From positions 1 to 8,534 of the forward strand of contig JBFHMM010000174.1 of the NCBI GenBank assembly GCA_041594355.1: a stretch of DNA of 8,534 nt, read 5' to 3'. Every line of letters begins with the position of its first letter. Position 1 is the stretch's first letter. Shown piece by piece: positions 1 through 6,036 of the stretch. Both the position numbers and the translations under genes were made by a program. Source of the stretch: JAIUZI01 sp041594355 (GTDB taxonomy: Bacteria > Pseudomonadota > Alphaproteobacteria > Rhodobacterales > Rhodobacteraceae). Under the pieces are notes generated by a model. It was given only the letters and a program-made list of their open reading frames with translations, was not told the DNA's origin and made no database searches.

Positions 1-491
1 ACCGCCGCCACCAGCGCCAGAAAGTCTCCGCCCAGGCTGCCTGGCCCGCTGCCGCGCACGATCAGCGCCAGCGCCACCCCTGCCATGGCCATCATCAGAC
101 CCAGGGCCCGCAGCCCGCTCAGCCGTTCGCCCGGCAGCCAATGATGCGCCGCCAGACCCAGCCAAACGGGCATCGAGTAGAAGATCACCGAGGCCCGGCT
201 GACCGTGGTCCGGTCCAGCGCCAGGTAGAGGCAGATGAATTCAAATGCAAAGATCAACCCCAGCGCCACGCCCCAGCCAAAAGCCGCCCGCGTTACCTTG
301 AGCTCGACTCGGCGCCAGCGGATCCAGACCAGCAGTACAAGTAACCCCAGCGCCGATCGGGCGCCTGCCTGAAAGACCGGGCCAAAGCCGCCGCCGGTGA
401 TCTTGATGACCACCTGGTTGAATGCCAGCAGCGTGGCGAAACCGATCAGGGTCGCCGCACCGATCCCGTCGATATCGCGCTTCTCCTCCAT
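1..491 (-). CDS. EamA/DMT-family transporter, N-terminal 163 residues (3' end beyond window)
   Basis: Reading the minus strand from ATG 491 gives an open frame to the window edge, starting MEEKRDIDGIGAATLIGF. It shows alternating hydrophobic segments typical of the ten-helix drug/metabolite transporter superfamily, and a characteristic EamA stretch around residues 95-110 (TTVSRASVIFYSMPVWLGL), followed by LPGERLSG and another membrane segment. This covers roughly the first EamA repeat of an inner-membrane permease. The substrate cannot be told from sequence; family members export amino acids, metabolites or drugs. The gene is divergent from the EEP-fold gene at 584. No clear Shine-Dalgarno precedes the ATG, but a consensus -35 (TTGACA, 526-521) lies upstream. 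The start is chosen as the first ATG before the hydrophobic core and could be wrong by a few codons. The family call is firm; the C-terminal half is not visible. Confidence 0.85.
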   Translation of the reverse strand, partial: MEEKRDIDGIGAATLIGFATLLAFNQVVIKITGGGFGPVFQAGARSALGLLVLLVWIRWRRVELKVTRAAFGWGVALGLIFAFEFICLYLALDRTTVSRASVIFYSMPVWLGLAAHHWLPGERLSGLRALGLMMAMAGVALALIVRGSGPGSLGGDFLALVAA

Positions 492-497
492 GCGCCC

Positions 498-526
498 AAA
501 GGATGGGCAGAACACGGCGCTGTCAA
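498..526 (-). promoter_or_regulatory. Candidate promoter for the left DMT transporter gene
   Basis: On the minus strand a consensus -35 hexamer TTGACA (526-521) is followed, after 17 nt, by TCCTTT (503-498), a poor -10. Transcription from here would start at or within a few bases of the ATG at 491, which fits the lack of a visible Shine-Dalgarno. The -35 match and spacing are seen directly. The -10 is weak, so this is a tentative call. Confidence 0.3.
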
Positions 527-560
527 TACCGCAATGCATTGCAGTCTTGCGCGCGCCGTG
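513..560. promoter_or_regulatory. 48-bp nested dyad in divergent intergenic region (candidate operator)
   Basis: A perfect 12-bp palindrome, GCAATGCATTGC (531-542), is flanked by an 8-bp inverted repeat, CACGGCGC (513-520) and GCGCCGTG (553-560). Both share exactly the same axis between 536 and 537. About 19 of 24 positions in each half-arm can pair. The site lies between the divergently transcribed DMT transporter and EEP-fold genes, so it could be an operator serving either or both. A structured or repeat-like element is the alternative. The regulator is unknown. The TGCAAT-type core loosely resembles binding sites of alphaproteobacterial Fur/Mur proteins, and a fur/mur gene lies about 830 bp away, but that link is only a guess. 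Confidence 0.45.
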
Positions 561-583
561 GCGGCTGGTCCAAATGGATTGCC

Positions 584-1303
584 ATGACTCGTGACACTTT
601 GCCTGAACCCCGCGCCCTGCGCCTGGCCAGCTACAACATCTGCAAATGCATCGGGCTGGATTTCCGCCGACAGCCGCGCCGAACCCTGAATGTGCTGAAC
701 GATCTGGGCGCCGACATCGTTCTGTTGCAGGAGGCCGACCGCCGTCTGCCTCCGCGTCCCGCCGCGTTGCCGCATTTCGTACTGAACGAGGCGGGCTGGA
801 CGATTGTCGATCTGGGCGGCGCCGGTTCGCTGGGCTGGCACGGCAATGCGGTGATCTGGCGCGGCGCGGAGATCAGCGAAACCGCCAAGAGCCACATCGC
901 GCTGCCCGGCCTTGAACCGCGCGGCGCGGTGCGGGTGGATTTTTCCACGCCGATGGGCCCGTTACGTGTGATCGGCGCGCACCTGGGGCTGGTCGCTTCC
1001 TACCGGCACCGGCAGTTGCAGCATATCGACCGTGAAACCGCCGACATGCCGCCAATGCCCACCGTCTTGGCCGGCGATTTCAACGACTGGTCGCGCCAGC
1101 CGGTGTTGGATCGGTTGCTGCCGCGCATGCGGTTCCTGCCGCAACGCCCGAGTTTTCCCTCGCCCAGCCCGCTTGGCGCGCTGGACAGGATCGTGCTTGG
1201 GCCGGGCCTCAGGGCGCTGCAACACGGGGTGCATGCTGCTCGCCCCGCTCATATTGCCTCCGATCACCTGCCTGTTTGGGCGGACCTTGCGCTCGACCGG
1301 TGA
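584..1303 (+). CDS. Endonuclease/exonuclease/phosphatase (EEP) fold family protein
   Basis: This 239-residue protein carries the metal-dependent EEP (DNase I / exonuclease III-like) signatures in the usual order: ASYNIC with Asn18, LLQEAD with the metal ligand Glu50, GAHLGL with His133, GDFNDW with Asp165 and Asn167, LDRI with Asp201, and the terminal SDHLPVWADL with Asp227-His228. The catalytic set is therefore complete, and a phosphodiesterase or phosphatase activity is expected. The substrate (nucleic acid, lipid head group or other phosphoester) cannot be read from the sequence. No signal peptide is obvious, so it is probably cytoplasmic. The ATG at 584 is chosen because the family core starts about 12 residues later. 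The same frame is open back to 422, but that extension would overlap the divergent transporter and is Arg/Ser-rich without family similarity. No strong Shine-Dalgarno is visible. Confidence 0.88.
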   Translation: MTRDTLPEPRALRLASYNICKCIGLDFRRQPRRTLNVLNDLGADIVLLQEADRRLPPRPAALPHFVLNEAGWTIVDLGGAGSLGWHGNAVIWRGAEISETAKSHIALPGLEPRGAVRVDFSTPMGPLRVIGAHLGLVASYRHRQLQHIDRETADMPPMPTVLAGDFNDWSRQPVLDRLLPRMRFLPQRPSFPSPSPLGALDRIVLGPGLRALQHGVHAARPAHIASDHLPVWADLALDR

Positions 1304-1393
1304 CGCCGCGCTCGATTGGCCAACGACACAAAACCTGGTAGCCCTCGGTCCGATCAAACGGTAAACCCGAAGTCCAGATCAGGATGGACGACC

Positions 1394-1813
1394 ATGATGA
1401 CCGATACGATCATGTCCCGCTGCGAGGCCAAGGGCCTGCGCATGACCGGCCAGCGCCGCACTATCGCGCAGGTGCTGCAGGACAGCGACGATCACCCCGA
1501 CGTTGAAGAACTCTATGCCCGCGCCAGCACCATCGACGCCGGTATTTCCATCGCCACGGTCTATCGCACAGTCAAGCTGTTCGAAGAGGCGGGCATTCTG
1601 GAACGGCTGGAATTCGGCGACGGCCGCGCCCGCTACGAGGATGCCGAACGCGATCATCACGACCACCTGATCGACCTGAACTCGGGCGAAGTGATCGAAT
1701 TCGTCGATCCCGAGATCGAGGCGCTGCAGGAAAAGATCGCCGCCAAGCTCGGTTTCGAGCTGCGCGGTCACAAGCTGGAACTCTACGGCGTCCCGATCCG
1801 CAAGAAGGGCTGA
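1394..1813 (+). CDS. fur: Fur-family metalloregulator, alphaproteobacterial Fur/Mur type
   Basis: A 139-residue cytoplasmic repressor of the ferric uptake regulator family. It has the N-terminal winged helix with GLRMTGQRRTIAQVL (14-28) and the recognition helix ISIATVYRTVKLFEEAGIL (51-69). The dimerisation/metal domain follows, with the HHDHLID metal motif (88-94), Glu102, Glu109 and His126, and the ending HKLELYGVP. The sequence closely resembles, from memory, the rhizobial protein called Fur or Mur, which represses manganese uptake genes in response to Mn(II) and in some species also acts in iron control. It is not like Irr. The only cysteine is Cys10, so the CxxC zinc-structural motifs of classical Fur are absent, as in Mur proteins. 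ATG 1394 or the adjacent ATG 1397 (AGGA at 1381-1384 upstream) is preferred; the frame is open to 1316 but the extra residues look non-conserved. It is convergent with the AbrB-type gene, with 3 bp between stops. Confidence 0.92.
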   Translation: MMTDTIMSRCEAKGLRMTGQRRTIAQVLQDSDDHPDVEELYARASTIDAGISIATVYRTVKLFEEAGILERLEFGDGRARYEDAERDHHDHLIDLNSGEVIEFVDPEIEALQEKIAAKLGFELRGHKLELYGVPIRKKG

Positions 1814-1816
1814 AGT

Positions 1817-2857
1817 TCAGGAAGACGCGGGCGACTGGCCCAGCGACAGCGGGATCAATACGCTCAGCATCAGCAGTCGCATGATGTGGCAGGCCGCGAT
1901 AAAGCCGGGGCTGGCGCCCATCGTCGCCCCCAGTGCGACCATGGTTTCCAGCCCGCCCGGCGAAAAGGCGGTCAGCACATGCGCCAGCGGCATCTGCAGC
2001 CCATAGGCCACCGGCACCGCTGTCACCGCCGCCATGGCGACGGAAATCGCAGTCACGGATAACCCCGCCAGCAGCGCGGCGTGAAACTGCGCCAGGCTCA
2101 TGCCGGAAAACCGTGTGCCGATCAGCGTGCCCAGCCCCAGGAACGCCGGCAGCGTCAGCCACAACGGCACTGTTCCGGGGGTGACGTCGGTCACATGTCC
2201 CAAGGCCGAAACCGCCATCGGCCCCAGCAGCATCGGCGCGGGCAGGCGCAACCGTTTCAGCCCCAGACCCGCCAGTGCCCCCAGAACGGCCAACGCGATC
2301 CAATGCGCGGCGATCATCGGCGTACCGGCGGGCAGGGCGGTGACCCCCATCTTGTAGCCCATGGCCATGGCCACGAATGGCACGCTTACGGTCAGCGCCA
2401 GCAGGCGAATCGATTGCACCACTGCGACCCGGCCGACGTTGCTGTGGGTGTCCGCGGCCAGCGACATCACGAAACTCAAATGCCCCGGCGCCACCGACAG
2501 CGCCGCGCTGCGCCGGTCAAAGCCAAAGCCCCGCACGAGCACCGCGCGTCCTGCCCCGATGATCCCGATCAGCATCAAAAAAAGGGCCACGAATGCCAGC
2601 GGCCAGCGCAGGATCGCGTTGCCCGCATCCGCGGTGAAGCCCGACCCGATTCCGGTTCCCAGGAACACGAAGCACAGGTCGCGCAGCCGATCCGAGATCC
2701 GCACCTCGATCCCCGCCAACCCGGCGCAAGACACCGCCAGCGCCGGTCCGATCAACACCGCCGCCGGCAGCGATAGCGCATAAGCCACCGCGCCACCACA
2801 GACGCCGATGCAGACGCTGCGCAGGGTCAGCCAAAGGGGAACGGGGGATGCAGTCAT
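1817..2857 (-). CDS. AbrB-family (PF05145-type) duplicated-domain membrane protein
   Basis: A 346-residue, strongly hydrophobic inner-membrane protein with about ten predicted helices. It is made of two homologous halves, visible as three pairs of matching motifs. LIGPALAV (35-42) pairs with LLGPMAVS (210-217), LGTGIGSGF (66-74) with LGTLIGTRF (242-250), and APGHLSFVMSLAADT (123-137) with SPGGLETMVALGATM (299-313). This is the layout of the AbrB family, named after E. coli AbrB, a proposed regulator of aidB, and often mislabelled as ammonia monooxygenase or a transcriptional regulator. A transport role is likely, but no substrate is established. Length matches the family. The start at 2857 precedes the first helix; no clear Shine-Dalgarno is seen. 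It is convergent with fur/mur and divergent from the DMT transporter at 2972. It is unrelated to the Bacillus DNA-binding protein AbrB. Confidence 0.88.
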   Translation of the reverse strand: MTASPVPLWLTLRSVCIGVCGGAVAYALSLPAAVLIGPALAVSCAGLAGIEVRISDRLRDLCFVFLGTGIGSGFTADAGNAILRWPLAFVALFLMLIGIIGAGRAVLVRGFGFDRRSAALSVAPGHLSFVMSLAADTHSNVGRVAVVQSIRLLALTVSVPFVAMAMGYKMGVTALPAGTPMIAAHWIALAVLGALAGLGLKRLRLPAPMLLGPMAVSALGHVTDVTPGTVPLWLTLPAFLGLGTLIGTRFSGMSLAQFHAALLAGLSVTAISVAMAAVTAVPVAYGLQMPLAHVLTAFSPGGLETMVALGATMGASPGFIAACHIMRLLMLSVLIPLSLGQSPASS

Positions 2858-2960
2858 GCGCTGTGGGTATCACCGCATCCCGCCGGCTACAATTGCATCC
2901 GGGCGGGCTTGCGGCGACCGGGGGAATGCGCCATTGGCGATCCGGTACACTTCTGTTTCC

Positions 2961-2965
2961 GGAGG
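2961..2965 (+). promoter_or_regulatory. Strong Shine-Dalgarno GGAGG
   Basis: GGAGG lies 6 nt before ATG 2972. It fixes that codon as the start of the EamA transporter, although the frame is open 21 codons further upstream. Confidence 0.8.
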
Positions 2966-2971
2966 TATCCC

Positions 2972-3841
2972 ATGGACAATCTGCGCGGCGCGGTACTGAT
3001 GACACTGGCCATGTTCGGCTTTGCTGTCGAGGACATGTTCATCAAGCTGATGGCGGGCGCCCTGCCGACCTGGCAGATCATCGCCGCGCTGGGGGCGGGC
3101 GGAGCGGTTGCCTATGGCATTCTGGCCCGGCTCAAGGGACAGAGCCTGTGGAACCGCGATTTTCTCTGTGGTTCGATCCTCCTGCGCAACCTCGGCGAGT
3201 TGATCGGGACCACCGGGTTTGTCACCGCCATCGCGCTGACCCCTATCTCCTCGGCCTCTGCCGTGCTGCAGGCGACGCCGCTGGCGGTGACGCTGGGCGC
3301 TGCGCTGTTTCTCGGCGAACCGGTGGGCTGGCGTCGCTGGAGCGCGATCCTGATCGGTCTGAGCGGTGTGCTGCTGGTGATCCGGCCCGGTCTGGATGCC
3401 TTTGACGCCAATTCGCTCTTTGCTCTGCTGGCTGTGGTCGGGCTGGGCACCCGCGATCTGGCCACCCGCCGTATCCATGCCGATGTCTCCTCGGTTCAGC
3501 TCAGCTTTCTGGGGTTCCTCACCCTGATCCCGGCGGCGTTGCTGCTGTCTGTTTTCAGCCCGCGCACGCCGGTGATACCGGACGCGGATCTGTGGCTGCT
3601 GATCGTCGGCGCGGTGGTACTGGGGGTGACCTCCTACTATGCCATCGTCGCCGCCATGCGTGTGGGCGAGGTGTCCTATGTCACCCCGTTCCGCTATTCG
3701 CGGTTGGTCTTCGCACTGGCGATCGGCGTGATCGTCTTTGACGAACAGCCCGATGCACCGATGGTGATTGGCGCGGCAATCATCGTCGCCTCCGGCATCT
3801 ACACGGTCTGGCGCGAGCGCAAACATCGCACTGTGACCTGA
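2972..3841 (+). CDS. EamA/DMT-family transporter
   Basis: A complete 289-residue inner-membrane permease of the drug/metabolite transporter superfamily. It has two EamA repeats of about five helices each, roughly residues 6-137 and 148-281. Each repeat ends in the familiar pattern of a helix, an acidic-proline turn and a final helix: SASAVLQATPLAVTLGAALF then LGEPVGW (94-120) in the first, and EVSYVTPFRYSRLVFALAI then FDEQPD (233-261) in the second. The C-terminus is short and basic (RERKHRTVT), as expected for a cytoplasmic tail. The substrate is not predictable. It is divergent from the AbrB-type gene across 114 bp. The gene upstream on the left edge encodes another EamA protein, but the two are not near-identical copies. 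No clear terminator follows before the enolase gene 77 bp downstream. Confidence 0.9.
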   Translation: MDNLRGAVLMTLAMFGFAVEDMFIKLMAGALPTWQIIAALGAGGAVAYGILARLKGQSLWNRDFLCGSILLRNLGELIGTTGFVTAIALTPISSASAVLQATPLAVTLGAALFLGEPVGWRRWSAILIGLSGVLLVIRPGLDAFDANSLFALLAVVGLGTRDLATRRIHADVSSVQLSFLGFLTLIPAALLLSVFSPRTPVIPDADLWLLIVGAVVLGVTSYYAIVAAMRVGEVSYVTPFRYSRLVFALAIGVIVFDEQPDAPMVIGAAIIVASGIYTVWRERKHRTVT

Positions 3842-3918
3842 GCGCCCCTTTTCCTTGGCCCGCGACGGGGGTATGAGGCAGGCAAACTTACTCGGACGTA
3901 CTTAACGGGACATTGCAC

Positions 3919-5193
3919 ATGAGCACCATTATCGACATCCACGCCCGCGAAATCCTCGACAGCCGGGGCAACCCCACCGTCGAGGTCGACGTGATCCTCG
4001 AAGACGGCACCATGGGCCGCGCCGCCGTGCCCTCGGGCGCCTCGACAGGCGCCTACGAGGCGGTGGAAAAGCGTGACGGCGACAAATCCCGCTACATGGG
4101 CAAGGGCGTGCTGGAGGCGGTCGCGGCCGTAAACGGCGAGATCGCGGAGGAACTGGTGGGTTTCGACGCCACTGAACAAGAAGCAATCGACACCGCGATG
4201 ATCGAACTGGACGGCACCGACAACAAGGGTCGGCTGGGCGCCAACGCCATCCTCGGCGTGTCGCTGGCCGTGGCCAAGGCCGCCGCCGACTTCACCACCC
4301 AGCCTTTGTATCGCTATGTCGGCGGCACCTCGGCCCGCGTGCTGCCGGTGCCGATGATGAACATCATTAACGGCGGCGAACACGCTGACAACCCGATCGA
4401 CATTCAGGAATTCATGATCATGCCGGTCTCCGCGACCAGCATCCGTGACGCGGTGCGCATGGGCGCCGAAGTGTTCCACACGCTGAAGAAAGAGCTTTCT
4501 GCCGCCGGTCTCAGCACCGGCATCGGCGATGAGGGCGGCTTTGCCCCCAACATCGCGTCATCGCGCGAGGCGCTGGATCTCATCCTGAAATCCGTTGAAA
4601 AGGCCGGCTACAAACCGGGCGAGGACATCTTCCTCGCGCTCGATTGCGCCGCCACCGAGTACTACAAGGACGGCAAATACGTGCTGGCCGGCGAAGGCAA
4701 GACGCTGAGCAGCGAGGAAAACGCCGCCTACCTCGCGGCGCTGGTCGCCGACTACCCGATCATTTCGATCGAGGACGGCATGTCCGAGGATGACTGGGAC
4801 GGCTGGAAGGCGCTGACCGACAGTCTGGGCGGCAAGGTGCAGCTGGTCGGCGACGACCTCTTCGTGACCAACCCGGAACGGCTGGCGATGGGCATCGAAC
4901 GGGGCTGCGCCAACTCGATGCTGGTCAAGGTCAACCAGATCGGTTCGCTGTCGGAAACCCTGCGCGCCGTCGACATGGCCCACCGCGCCCGTTACACCAA
5001 CGTGATGTCGCACCGTTCCGGCGAAACCGAGGATGCCACCATCGCCGACCTCGCCGTTGCGACCAACTGCGGCCAGATCAAGACCGGCTCGCTGGCGCGC
5101 TCCGACCGGTTGGCGAAATACAATCAGCTGATCCGGATCGAGGAATCGCTGGGCGAAACCGCGATCTACGCGGGCCGTTCGATCCTCAAGTAA
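3919..5193 (+). CDS. eno: Enolase (phosphopyruvate hydratase)
   Basis: A full-length, 424-residue cytoplasmic enolase that interconverts 2-phosphoglycerate and phosphoenolpyruvate in glycolysis/gluconeogenesis. In many bacteria it is also a degradosome partner. All hallmarks are present: the catalytic loop SGASTGAYEA (39-48), GGEHADNPIDIQEFMIMP (152-169), GDEGGFAPN (203-211) with the catalytic Glu205, metal ligands Asp242, Glu285 (IEDG) and Asp312 (VGDDLFVTN), catalytic base Lys337 (VKVNQIGS), and SHRSGETED (364-372) with His365. Lys388 lies in the QIKTGS segment. ATG 3919 is chosen because enolases begin M-S/T-x-I; a TTG two codons upstream (3913) would also be in frame. A weak GGGA (3907-3910) precedes the start. 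The gene stands alone, with a Rho-independent terminator 22 bp beyond its stop. Nothing unusual is seen in the protein. Confidence 0.98.
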   Translation: MSTIIDIHAREILDSRGNPTVEVDVILEDGTMGRAAVPSGASTGAYEAVEKRDGDKSRYMGKGVLEAVAAVNGEIAEELVGFDATEQEAIDTAMIELDGTDNKGRLGANAILGVSLAVAKAAADFTTQPLYRYVGGTSARVLPVPMMNIINGGEHADNPIDIQEFMIMPVSATSIRDAVRMGAEVFHTLKKELSAAGLSTGIGDEGGFAPNIASSREALDLILKSVEKAGYKPGEDIFLALDCAATEYYKDGKYVLAGEGKTLSSEENAAYLAALVADYPIISIEDGMSEDDWDGWKALTDSLGGKVQLVGDDLFVTNPERLAMGIERGCANSMLVKVNQIGSLSETLRAVDMAHRARYTNVMSHRSGETEDATIADLAVATNCGQIKTGSLARSDRLAKYNQLIRIEESLGETAIYAGRSILK

Positions 5194-5214
5194 CCTTCGC
5201 CACGACAACGCATA

Positions 5215-5252
5215 CGACCCGGCCACCAAAAAGCCGGGCCGTTTTGCGTTTT
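5215..5252 (+). terminator. Rho-independent terminator of eno
   Basis: The stem CCCGGC (5218-5223) pairs with GCCGGG (5233-5238) around an A-rich loop. After one mismatch, C-G and G-C pairs at 5215-5216 with 5240-5241 extend it. GTTTTGCGTTTT (5241-5252) supplies the T-rich tail. It lies 22 bp after the enolase stop. Its tail overlaps the restored-frame stop codon (5253-5251) of the opposite-strand DUF1330 gene. Confidence 0.85.
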
Positions 5253-5540
5253 AAAAGCCCTCGGTCAGCAACAGGTCGGTTTCCGCCGCCTGTTCGCGGA
5301 TCGCGCGCGCCGCGCCGTAGTCGTCGGAATGGTAAAACGCCCGCGCGGTGTCGAGATCTTCGAACTCGATGACCACGGCAATGCCGCTGGCCGTGCCTTC
5401 CTTGATCCCGGGCGTCGGGGGGTCGTCACCAGCACTCTACCGCCGAACTTCTTGATCGCCGGACAGGCAAGGGACCGGATTTCTGACAACTTTTCCTCGT
5501 CATGGGCGCGAATATGGGCGATCAGGTATCCCTTTGGCAT
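5251..5540 (-). pseudogene. DUF1330-family protein gene, frameshifted
   Basis: The minus strand from ATG 5540 reads MPKGYLIAHIRAHDEEKLSE and onward to KKFGGRVLVTTP, the first half of a small DUF1330-type (Dabb-like, ferredoxin-fold) protein. It then degenerates into an Arg/Ser/Pro-rich tail ending at 5265. The second half, GTASGIAVVIEFEDLDTARA then FYHSDDYGAARAIREQAAET and so on to LLTEGF, is intact in another frame and stops at 5251. The frames join if one base is added to the run of six G (5417-5422 on the plus strand), giving a normal 96-residue product. Either a real frameshift or a homopolymer sequencing error explains this. AGGTG 8-12 nt before ATG 5540 supports that start. A second in-frame ATG at 5570 also has GAGAGG upstream, lies 16 bp after the acetyltransferase stop, and would add 10 residues. 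Function in the family is unknown. It is the last gene of the minus-strand group. Confidence 0.78.
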
Positions 5541-5586
5541 ATGTGTGTCACCTGCAAATGACCCAGACATAGCACCTCTCGCCGAC

Positions 5587-6036
5587 CTACAAGAGCTTTG
5601 ACATCAAAAGATACTTGCCGCGCCCCTGAAACCCGGCGCGGGTATAGAGCCGCTGGGCGACCTCGTTGCTGCGCTCCACCTCCAGATGGATCGCCTGCAC
5701 GCCGGCGCCGGCCAGCGCGCGGGGCAGGGCGATCAGAACATCCGTGGCGATTCCGCGCCCGCGCACAGCCGGCCGCACATAGATCTCGTCGATAAAGGCA
5801 TCCAGACCGCCCAGTTCCACCGACCAGCCAAATGTCACGACTATGTAGCCGATCGGTGCCCGGACCGGCCCGATCAGGTAAACCGCGCCGTGCGGAATGC
5901 CCTCCAGCAGCGGCGCCAGCGCCATGGCGCGCCGCTCGTCGCTCCCCTCAAGCCCCTGTTCGGCGTGAAAGGCCGCGACCAGCGCCAACAACCGGTCCAG
6001 ATCCTCGGGTTTGGCAAGATGCAGCGCCGTGCTCAT
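5587..6036 (-). CDS. GNAT-family N-acetyltransferase
   Basis: A 149-residue cytoplasmic acetyl-CoA-dependent acetyltransferase of the GNAT superfamily. An N-terminal helix region with AKPEDLDRLLALVAAFH (8-24) is followed by the central strands and acidic FIDEIYVRP (81-89). Motif A, VRGRGIATDVL (91-101), is the CoA pyrophosphate-binding loop of the R/Q-x-x-G-x-G/A type. Motif B, SNEVAQRLYTRAGF (123-136), carries Asn124 and Tyr131, then a final strand. The acceptor is unknown. The ATG at 6036 overlaps the stop of the nucleoside hydrolase gene as ATGA (6036-6033), which indicates translational coupling and decides the start; the frame is open to 6132 but only inside the upstream gene. The DUF1330 gene follows closely in the same direction. 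Confidence 0.9.
   Translation of the reverse strand: MSTALHLAKPEDLDRLLALVAAFHAEQGLEGSDERRAMALAPLLEGIPHGAVYLIGPVRAPIGYIVVTFGWSVELGGLDAFIDEIYVRPAVRGRGIATDVLIALPRALAGAGVQAIHLEVERSNEVAQRLYTRAGFQGRGKYLLMSKLL

Noticed and set aside
422..583. N-terminal extension of the EEP-fold protein (frame open from ATG 422)
   Set aside because: It overlaps the divergent transporter gene, is Arg/Ser-rich, and the family core begins shortly after ATG 584.
2870..3826. 318-residue antisense reading frame opposite the EamA transporter
   Set aside because: His/Gln/Arg/Asp-rich composition with no family features; it mirrors the codon pattern of the real, well-supported transporter gene in GC-rich DNA.
3886..3910. 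Imperfect direct repeat ACTTA...GGA twice upstream of eno
   Set aside because: Only 8 of 11 positions match and the half-sites are short; could be chance, and no promoter elements can be placed with it.
3913..3918. TTG start for enolase two codons upstream
   Set aside because: The ATG at 3919 gives the standard enolase N-terminus (MSTIID).
3799..5229. Two long antisense frames (226 and 223 residues) opposite eno
   Set aside because: Shadows of the enolase coding sequence; no ribosome binding site or recognisable motifs, and enolase is certain.
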